A stretch of DNA of 11,529 bases, from contig JACMOJ010000315.1 in NCBI GenBank assembly GCA_014378085.1, positions 1-11,529 on the forward strand. Direction: 5' to 3'. This DNA comes from Burkholderiales bacterium (lineage in GTDB: Bacteria; Pseudomonadota; Gammaproteobacteria; Burkholderiales; Usitatibacteraceae). The notes under the pieces are model-generated. The model was not told where the DNA came from. It saw nothing but the letters and a program-made list of their open reading frames with translations, and made no database searches. Position numbers and translations under genes: made by a program. How positions within the stretch are numbered: position 1 is the stretch's first letter; each line of letters opens with the position of its first letter. This document shows positions 7,005 through 11,529 of the stretch, one piece after another.

Positions 7005-7065
7005 GGAACGGTGCTCGAAATCCTCATGTATCAGCACATACGTCCCGGTATTCTCGCGCCGTTCC
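7005..7065 (+). other. Inverted repeat / possible RNA stem in the suyB-slcC gap
   Basis: Arms GGAACGGTGC (7005-7014) and GCGCCGTTCC (7056-7065) pair over 10 positions with one G-U wobble, around a 41-base loop. There is no T-run after it, so it does not look like an intrinsic terminator. It could be a processing or stability element between suyB and slcC, or a protein-binding dyad. It lies in a 197-bp gap (6956-7152) with no gene. Confidence 0.45.
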
Positions 7066-7070
7066 GCTTC

Positions 7071-7103
7071 GCCTAACCTAGCCTAGCCTAGCCTAACCCA
7101 GCC
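7071..7103 (+). repeat. GCCTA 5-bp repeat run before slcC
   Basis: About six units of gccta/accta followed by accca-gcc, ending 49 bp before the slcC ATG. The run contains CTAG three times, a tetranucleotide that is rare in many proteobacteria. It looks like slippage-prone simple sequence in the leader of slcC. Confidence 0.8.
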
Positions 7104-7152
7104 TTCCCTCGCCACGAATTTTCCTCAGTCGTTTCCTAGCTTGCGAGATGCA

Positions 7153-8091
7153 ATGAACATCATCATTACCGAATTCATGGATGTGCCCGCAGTTCAATCA
7201 CTCAAGGCGCAGTTCAACACCACCTACGACGCGACATTAGTAGATCGCCACGCCGAAATGCTGGCGTCGCTGTCGGACTGCGACGCGTTAATCGTCCGCA
7301 ATCGCACGCAAGTGAATGCAGAGCTTCTCGCTGCCGCACCGGCGCTCAAAGTCGTCGGCCGGTTAGGCGTCGGGCTCGACAACATCGATGTTGCGGCTTG
7401 TAAAGCGCGCGGTGTCGAAGTCATCCCCGCGACGGGTGCCAATGCATTGGCGGTCGCAGAATACGTCATCGGTACCGCGATGATGTTGTTGCGCGGCACG
7501 TACTTCTCGTCCGCCGCAGTGGCCGATGGCAGTTGGCCGCGCGTACCACTTTCGAATGGGCGCGAAACCGCCGGCAAAACCATGGGCATCGTTGGCTTTG
7601 GTGGCATTGGCCAGTTGACAGCACGTTTGGCGCGCGGCCTTGGCATGCACACCATTGCCTATGATCCGATGACCCCTTCAGATGCCGCTGTCTGGACTGA
7701 ACAGGGCACCGAATGTGTTGACGTTGCGACCGTTTTTCAATCGAGCGATGTCCTCACGTTACATGTGCCATTACTCGACTCCACACGTAATCTGGTGAAC
7801 GCGGCGCGCCTCGCCAGCATGAAAGCAGATGCGATTCTTATCAACACCGCACGGGGCGGCATTGTCGACCAAGCTGCACTTGCGGATGCATTAAAGAACA
7901 AACGCCTAGGCGGCGCGGCGTTGGATGTGTTTGACGTGGAACCGTTGAAGGCGGACTCACCACTTGCAGGTTGCCCCAATCTGATTTTGACGCCGCATAT
8001 CGCCGGTGTGACCAGCGAAGCAAACACGCGCGTCTCTAGCCTCATCGCCGATCGTGTATCTGCATTTTTGCGCCAGCAAGCGCGCCACTAA
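7153..8091 (+). CDS. slcC: D-isomer-specific 2-hydroxyacid dehydrogenase, probable (S)-sulfolactate dehydrogenase
   Basis: 312-residue NAD-dependent dehydrogenase of the phosphoglycerate dehydrogenase-like family. Seen: nucleotide-binding GFGGIG at 148-153, with D171 at the end of the second strand favouring NAD over NADP; catalytic triad R234 (NTARGG), E263 (FDVEP) and H282 (TPHIAG). Length fits a two-domain enzyme without an ACT regulatory domain, so it is not biosynthetic SerA. The ATG at 7153 gives the normal N-terminus MNIIITEFMD; the in-frame TTG at 7141 would add only four residues. In Chromohalobacter salexigens SlcC oxidises (S)-sulfolactate to sulfopyruvate and works with ComC to convert it to the (R)-form for SuyAB. 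Its position directly after suyAB and before a ComC-type gene supports that role. Another short 2-hydroxyacid substrate remains possible. Confidence 0.77.
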   Translation: MNIIITEFMDVPAVQSLKAQFNTTYDATLVDRHAEMLASLSDCDALIVRNRTQVNAELLAAAPALKVVGRLGVGLDNIDVAACKARGVEVIPATGANALAVAEYVIGTAMMLLRGTYFSSAAVADGSWPRVPLSNGRETAGKTMGIVGFGGIGQLTARLARGLGMHTIAYDPMTPSDAAVWTEQGTECVDVATVFQSSDVLTLHVPLLDSTRNLVNAARLASMKADAILINTARGGIVDQAALADALKNKRLGGAALDVFDVEPLKADSPLAGCPNLILTPHIAGVTSEANTRVSSLIADRVSAFLRQQARH

Positions 8092-8136
8092 TTGCACCGC
8101 GCGTTTGCGTCGCAAATTTCCTCTCCGAGTCCGTCA

Positions 8137-9135
8137 ATGTCGCTAATCACTCCTTCTGAACTCGAAACGCTGCTCGCACGCGTGTTTCAAAACGCCGGTG
8201 CCAGCGCCCCACTCGCCGCAGCAACCGCAAAGGCACTCGTTTACGCCGAGTCTCGCGGGCTGCCTTCGCATGGCTTGTCACGCGTTGCGCAATACTCAAC
8301 ACATCTGAAGAATGGCCGCGCCGCGACCGCAACACCGGTAATCAAACAACAAAAGGCGGCGGCCGTGTTGGTCGACGCGGGCGAGAGCCTCGCGTATCTG
8401 GCGTGTGAAGTGGCAGTGAAAGAAGCGATCACGCGCGCCAAAACGGCAGGTAGTTGTATCGCCGCGGTGACAAATAGCCACCACTTTGGCATGGCCGCGT
8501 TTCACTTGGAGGCCGTTGCTGCAGCAGGCATGGTTGGACTGGCGTTCAGCAACTCGCCGGCCGCGATGGCGGCCTGGGGCGGCAAGCGCCCACTGTTTGG
8601 CACTAACCCGATTGGTGCGGTGTTTCCGCGCAAGAGCGGCGCACCGATCATGATCGACCTGTCATTATCTGAAATCGCACGCGGCAAGATTATGGTCGCC
8701 GCCAAAAAAGGCGAATCGATTCCATTGGGTTGGGCACTTGACCGCGATGGCAAGCCCACTACCGATGCGAAGACCGCACTAGAGGGCCTGATGATGCCCG
8801 CAGGAGGTGTTAAGGGCGCGATGCTTGCGCTGGTGGTTGAGTTGCTCTGCGTGGCGCTGTCTGGCGCAGCGTTCGGTTTTGAGGCCGATTCGTTTTTTGT
8901 CGATGCTGGTAATCGCCCGCGGTTGGGCCAGGCATTTTGGGTGATTGACCCGGCGGCACTCGCTGGCAGCGACGTCTACTTCGCGCGTCTGGAAACACTG
9001 ATTGCTGCGATGACCGAAGACGAAGCGGTGCGACTACCTGGCGCACGCCGTGTTGGAATCGCCACCGCCGCTGAGGCGAATGGCATCGAAGTGGCCGATG
9101 CAATGCTGGCGGAGTTGCAAAAGCTGGCGATGTAG
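8137..9135 (+). CDS. comC: LDH2/MDH2-family oxidoreductase, probable (R)-sulfolactate dehydrogenase
   Basis: 332-residue NAD(P)-dependent oxidoreductase of the malate/L-lactate dehydrogenase 2 fold (also YiaK, YlbC). Seen: H45 and R49 in GLPSHGLSR, catalytic H116 in NSHHFGMAAFH, FGTNPIGAVFP, and PAGGVKGAMLALVVELL near the nucleotide site. The ATG at 8137 is preferred because the protein then starts as usual just before helix 1 (ITPSELETLL); a TTG at 8092, right after the slcC stop, would add 15 unrelated residues. No good Shine-Dalgarno is visible, and the gene is probably read with slcC. ComC interconverts (R)-sulfolactate and sulfopyruvate, so with SlcC it inverts (S)- to (R)-sulfolactate for SuyAB. 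Alternatives: reductase of another 2-oxoacid such as diketogulonate or ureidoglycolate. Confidence 0.76.
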   Translation: MSLITPSELETLLARVFQNAGASAPLAAATAKALVYAESRGLPSHGLSRVAQYSTHLKNGRAATATPVIKQQKAAAVLVDAGESLAYLACEVAVKEAITRAKTAGSCIAAVTNSHHFGMAAFHLEAVAAAGMVGLAFSNSPAAMAAWGGKRPLFGTNPIGAVFPRKSGAPIMIDLSLSEIARGKIMVAAKKGESIPLGWALDRDGKPTTDAKTALEGLMMPAGGVKGAMLALVVELLCVALSGAAFGFEADSFFVDAGNRPRLGQAFWVIDPAALAGSDVYFARLETLIAAMTEDEAVRLPGARRVGIATAAEANGIEVADAMLAELQKLAM

Positions 9136-9156
9136 TCGCTTCAGCTGGCGTTACAT

Positions 9157-9171
9157 CGGCCGCATTGGCCG
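9157..9171 (+). other. Small GC-rich hairpin after comC
   Basis: CGGCC (9157-9161), loop GCATT, GGCCG (9167-9171), 21 bp after the comC stop. No T-run follows. It is possibly part of a 3' end structure, with weak support. Confidence 0.3.
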
Positions 9172-9177
9172 GCCACC

Positions 9178-9262
9178 GCAAATCCCCCGCTCGCCGTCTA
9201 ACGACGACTCACTGGCCCCTTTGCAAAGGGGGCGACCCAAGCGCAGTGAGGGTGGGTAACCA
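9178..9262. repeat. REP-like palindromic intergenic element
   Basis: The convergent gap between comC and the M20 gene contains the perfect 16-bp palindrome CCCCTTTGCAAAGGGG (9216-9231). It is flanked by aaatccccc on the left and by gcgaccc ... gagggtgggt on the right. This layout resembles dispersed palindromic elements common between genes in beta- and gammaproteobacteria. The outer limits are estimated by eye. It may also act as a two-way transcription barrier, though no T-run is present. Confidence 0.6.
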
Positions 9263-9285
9263 AATAGGTGAGACGGGTGCTGCGG

Positions 9286-10767
9286 CTAACGCGTTCCTGC
9301 GATCACAATTGCCACGGCGGCGGTCAGTTTTTTGGCATATGGCACATGCAAAAACTCATTCGGCCCGTGAGCATTTGATTTAGGCCCCAGCACCCCGGTG
9401 ACGAGCATCTTTGCATCAGGAAACTTAGCACCCAACATGCCCATAAACGGGATCGTGCCACCTTCACCAAGATAGGCCGCAGGTTTGCCGTAAACAGTTT
9501 GCGAGGCGTGTTCCAGTAATGCGGTGAGCCACGGTGTGGCTGCCGGCGCGTTCCAACCAGTCGCCGACTGTTCGTACTCAAAACTTACATTCGCCGAGTA
9601 CGGTGGATCCGACTCAAGGGTGGTTTTCATCTCAGCCGCAGCCGTTGGCGCGTCGATGAGTGGCGGCAAGCGCATGGAGAGCTTGAGCGAGGTATACGGG
9701 CGCTGCACGTTGCCAGCCGAGGCAAGGGCAGGCAGGCCATCCGCGCCGGTCACGGCGAGTGCCGCGCGCCAAGTGCGGTTCAGGATGAGTTCAACCGGAT
9801 CTTTGGTCGTTGGCTGCACAAATACAAACTTTCCATCGTCTCCGCAACAGCTATCCCAAGGAAAACGTTTCCACATCGCCTCGCCCAAAATCTCAGCGGC
9901 ATGTTTGGCTTGCTCTACGCGCTCTTGCGGAATTGCGCAGCTAAACGCGCTGGACTTGACCACGCCGGTTATTGAATCATCGAGACGATCGAGCAACTGG
10001 CGCGCAACCCGAAATGACGACGGCACCACACCACCGGCGTCGCCTGAGTGGACGCCCTCAGTCAACATGTTTACGGTCAAGGTGCCATTCACCAAGCCAC
10101 GTAGTGAAGTCGTGACCCACATTTGCTCGTAGTTACCCGCGCCCGAATCGAGTGCGATGACCAACTGCACATCATCCATCCGGCTCGCAAGCTTCTCAAG
10201 GTAGTACGGCAAATCGTAGCTGCCAGACTCTTCACAGGTCTCAATCAATCCGACACAACGCGGGCGCGCAACGCCTTGTTTGTCGAGCGCCTGAATCGCC
10301 GCCAGCGCAGCAAACACCGCATAACCATCGTCGGCGCTACCACGACCATACAGCTTGCCGTCTTCATAGACCGGAATCCACGGCCCTAGGTCGGCCCGCC
10401 AGCCCGTCATCTCGGGTTGTTTATCGAGGTGGCCATAGAGCAGAATTGTTTTTTCATTGCTGATGCCGCCGGTCGCGGGAATGTCGAAAAATAGAACGGG
10501 GGTCCGACCGCCTTCGGCAACAACTTCCATCGTCAGTCCCGCTACGTTCTGCGCCGCGACCCACGCACGCGCTTGTTCAACCGCAGCGTCAAGAAATCCG
10601 TTCTTGGCCCAGTCTTTATCAAACCCCGGTGACTTAGCCGGAATCTTGATGTAATCGGTAAGCTGCGGGACAAGATCGTTGTCCCACTGCTCATCAACGT
10701 CCGCAGACAACTTCACGAGGTCAATACTCAGGGCCTTCAGATCTGGGATTTGGTCACGTGCCGTCAT
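9286..10767 (-). CDS. M20-family metallopeptidase (dipeptidase/carboxypeptidase type)
   Basis: 493-residue zinc-dependent peptidase of family M20 (carnosinase/ArgE/DapE superfamily). Seen: H113 and D115 in YGHLDKQPE, bridging D146 in GRGSADDGY, E179-E180 in ETCEESGS (general base and metal ligand), D207 in ALDSGA, and the last ligand H467 in SNAHGPNEFLHVP. A dimerisation lid domain sits in the middle (residues ~220-390). All metal ligands are present, so it should be active; long M20 proteins like this cleave short peptides, probably in the cytoplasm since there is no signal peptide. The ATG at 10767 has GGAG at 10778-10775, 7 bases upstream. It is transcribed against the comC operon and has no evident link to it. 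Its leader contains a five-copy 14-bp repeat. Confidence 0.92.
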   Translation of the reverse strand: MTARDQIPDLKALSIDLVKLSADVDEQWDNDLVPQLTDYIKIPAKSPGFDKDWAKNGFLDAAVEQARAWVAAQNVAGLTMEVVAEGGRTPVLFFDIPATGGISNEKTILLYGHLDKQPEMTGWRADLGPWIPVYEDGKLYGRGSADDGYAVFAALAAIQALDKQGVARPRCVGLIETCEESGSYDLPYYLEKLASRMDDVQLVIALDSGAGNYEQMWVTTSLRGLVNGTLTVNMLTEGVHSGDAGGVVPSSFRVARQLLDRLDDSITGVVKSSAFSCAIPQERVEQAKHAAEILGEAMWKRFPWDSCCGDDGKFVFVQPTTKDPVELILNRTWRAALAVTGADGLPALASAGNVQRPYTSLKLSMRLPPLIDAPTAAAEMKTTLESDPPYSANVSFEYEQSATGWNAPAATPWLTALLEHASQTVYGKPAAYLGEGGTIPFMGMLGAKFPDAKMLVTGVLGPKSNAHGPNEFLHVPYAKKLTAAVAIVIAGTR

Positions 10768-10774
10768 CTTGATT

Positions 10775-10778
10775 CTCC
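10775..10778 (-). promoter_or_regulatory. Ribosome binding site of the M20 peptidase gene
   Basis: GGAG on the minus strand, 7 bases before the ATG at 10767. It supports that start. Confidence 0.65.
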
Positions 10779-10797
10779 AGTAAATACAGGTTGCTGT

Positions 10798-10867
10798 AAG
10801 GTTTTGCGACGAAGGTTTTGCGACGAAGGTTCTACGACATAGGGTTTACGACGCAGGGTTTACGACT
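10798..10867. repeat. 14-bp tandem repeat, five copies, upstream of the M20 gene
   Basis: Units on the + strand: aaggttttgcgacg twice, aaggttctacgaca, tagggtttacgacg, cagggtttacgact. The first two are identical and the others diverge progressively. The array fills most of the 106-bp gap between the pilin stop and the M20 start, so it lies in the M20 leader or promoter area. No intrinsic terminator for the pilin is visible here. Confidence 0.88.
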
Positions 10868-10873
10868 ACGCGC

Positions 10874-11374
10874 CTAGGGTGCGGTGGCCGCTCTGGCTTG
10901 GCACTCTAGGGGGACATACTTTGCCAACATATCGGTCGCGTCCACGCCGGTCAACACCATACCCTTGGGTACTGGCGCGGCCGCGCACACCCAAGTGATG
11001 GGTACCGCTGGTTGGCCATCCACGTACGCTGGCCGCAGCGTGAGAACTTTGTCCTTGATGCTGCCGTTGACGCTGTTTCCCCATGTGATATTGACTGCGC
11101 CGTCTTTGACGTCAACGCGCGTCACATATTTACCGACCATTTTTGTGGGCTCCGGAATACCTGCTTCGATGTTGTTGGCAGGAAACTTGCCGAGTGCGCC
11201 GTAACCTTGGACCACGCCCTGCTTGGCGACATCGAGCAGCGGACCGCTTTCCTTAATTTGCCCGCGAATTGCCGCCACGGACAAATCTGGCATCGCAAAC
11301 ACGGCGAGCACACCGATGATCACCAACACGATCACCATTTCAATCAGGGTAAATCCACGTGGAATCAATGTCAT
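10874..11374 (-). CDS. Type IV pilin (prepilin), Neisseria-type pilin domain
   Basis: 166-residue major-pilin-like protein exported to the inner membrane and assembled into type IV pili after leader cleavage. Seen: short basic leader MTLIPRG, cleavage at G7/F8 by prepilin peptidase, the class III motif FTLIE with Glu at mature position 5, and a hydrophobic N-terminal helix (EMVIVLVIIGVLAVFAMP). The C-terminal globular region has VNITWGN, the strand KVLTLRPAYVDGQPAVPITWVC and a closing LEC, so C130 and C158 likely form the D-region disulfide. Only one ATG fits the leader. It lies 15 bp downstream of asnS on the same strand and could be cotranscribed with it. A minor pilin or pseudopilin is possible, but the pilin-domain C-terminus favours a pilus subunit. 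No pil assembly genes are in the window. Confidence 0.92.
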   Translation of the reverse strand: MTLIPRGFTLIEMVIVLVIIGVLAVFAMPDLSVAAIRGQIKESGPLLDVAKQGVVQGYGALGKFPANNIEAGIPEPTKMVGKYVTRVDVKDGAVNITWGNSVNGSIKDKVLTLRPAYVDGQPAVPITWVCAAAPVPKGMVLTGVDATDMLAKYVPLECQARAATAP

Positions 11375-11389
11375 TGCTGTTTGCGTCGG

Positions 11390-11529
11390 TTAATACCGTG
11401 CACTGCCGGGGGTGCGCGGGAAGGGAATCACATCTCGTACGTTCGAAAGGCCGGTCGCATAAGAAATCGTACGCTCAAACCCAAGACCGAATCCGGCATG
11501 CGGAACGGTGCCATAACGGCGTAAGTCGC
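11390..11529 (-). CDS. asnS: Asparaginyl-tRNA synthetase, C-terminal end (cut by window)
   Basis: The minus strand from the window edge to a TAA at 11392-11390 reads 45 residues. They include [17 protein letters not shown] and end [25 protein letters not shown] is class II synthetase motif 3 (ATP-binding arginine), and the [10 protein letters not shown] tail is typical of bacterial AsnRS; AspRS has a different end. AsnRS charges tRNA-Asn in the cytoplasm. Only the C-terminal tenth is visible. The pilin gene follows 15 bp downstream. Confidence 0.9.
   Translation of the reverse strand, partial: DLRRYGTVPHAGFGLGFERTISYATGLSNVRDVIPFPRTPGSARY

Noticed and set aside
7153..8091. Biosynthetic 3-phosphoglycerate dehydrogenase (SerA)
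   Set aside because: Motifs are shared, but at 312 residues it lacks an ACT/regulatory domain and sits in a catabolic operon beside suyAB and comC.
8092..8136. TTG start for comC directly after the slcC stop
   Set aside because: The added 15 residues (MHRAFASQ...) do not look like the family; the ATG at 8137 gives the expected N-terminus. Not fully excluded.
9216..9231. Intrinsic terminator
   Set aside because: The palindrome has almost no loop and no T-run on either side; kept as a REP-like element.
9524..10132. 202-codon open frame on the plus strand
   Set aside because: Antisense to the M20 peptidase, whose metal ligands are intact; no domain seen.
11012..11524. 170-codon open frame on the plus strand
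   Set aside because: Runs antisense through the pilin and asnS; both are supported by clear motifs.

Overview
The window looks like part of a proteobacterial chromosome. It is moderately G+C rich, densely coded, and carries a Neisseria-type type IV pilin, an asparaginyl-tRNA synthetase and a REP-like palindromic intergenic element. A betaproteobacterium or a nearby gammaproteobacterium fits, but no gene here fixes the taxon.

Region by region: (i) 1-4367, + strand, is a tightly packed sugar-oxidation operon. It encodes a GH31 alpha-glycosidase (5' end outside the window), an aldose 1-epimerase (mutarotase), an SMP-30/gluconolactonase-type lactonase and a short-chain dehydrogenase; the first two junctions are 4-base ATGA overlaps. 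(ii) 4396-5250, - strand, is a GntR/HutC-family regulator, convergent with the sugar genes and divergent from the next operon, with a promoter-like region at 5281-5327. (iii) 5386-9135, + strand, is a four-gene set that I read as sulfolactate catabolism: small and large subunits of a UxaA-family lyase (SuyA, SuyB), a D-isomer-specific 2-hydroxyacid dehydrogenase (SlcC) and an LDH2/MDH2-type dehydrogenase (ComC). (iv) 9136-9285 is a convergent gap holding a REP-like palindrome. (v) 9286-11529, - strand, holds unrelated genes: an M20 metallopeptidase, a type IV pilin and the C-terminal end of AsnRS.

Main interpretation: regions i-iii together look like a sulfoquinovose (6-deoxy-6-sulfoglucose) mineralisation locus. 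The upper operon has the enzyme types of the first steps of the sulfo-Entner-Doudoroff route (glycoside release, mutarotation, oxidation to a lactone, lactone hydrolysis). The lower operon has the enzyme types that invert 3-sulfolactate stereochemistry (SlcC plus ComC) and cleave (R)-sulfolactate to pyruvate and sulfite (SuyAB). The middle steps (sulfogluconate dehydratase, KDSG aldolase, sulfolactaldehyde dehydrogenase), uptake and sulfite disposal are not in the window; the upper operon may hold some of them upstream of base 1. The weak link is the GH31 enzyme: it resembles YicI-type alpha-xylosidases/alpha-glucosidases and, by hand alignment, lacks the sulfonate-binding residues of E. coli YihQ.

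The window is also unusually rich in short tandem repeats: 11 bp x5 between suyA and suyB, a 5-bp run before slcC, 14 bp x5 before the M20 gene, and in-frame 9-, 12- and 14-bp repeats inside three genes. The 11-bp array forms a ladder of overlapping four-codon reading frames.
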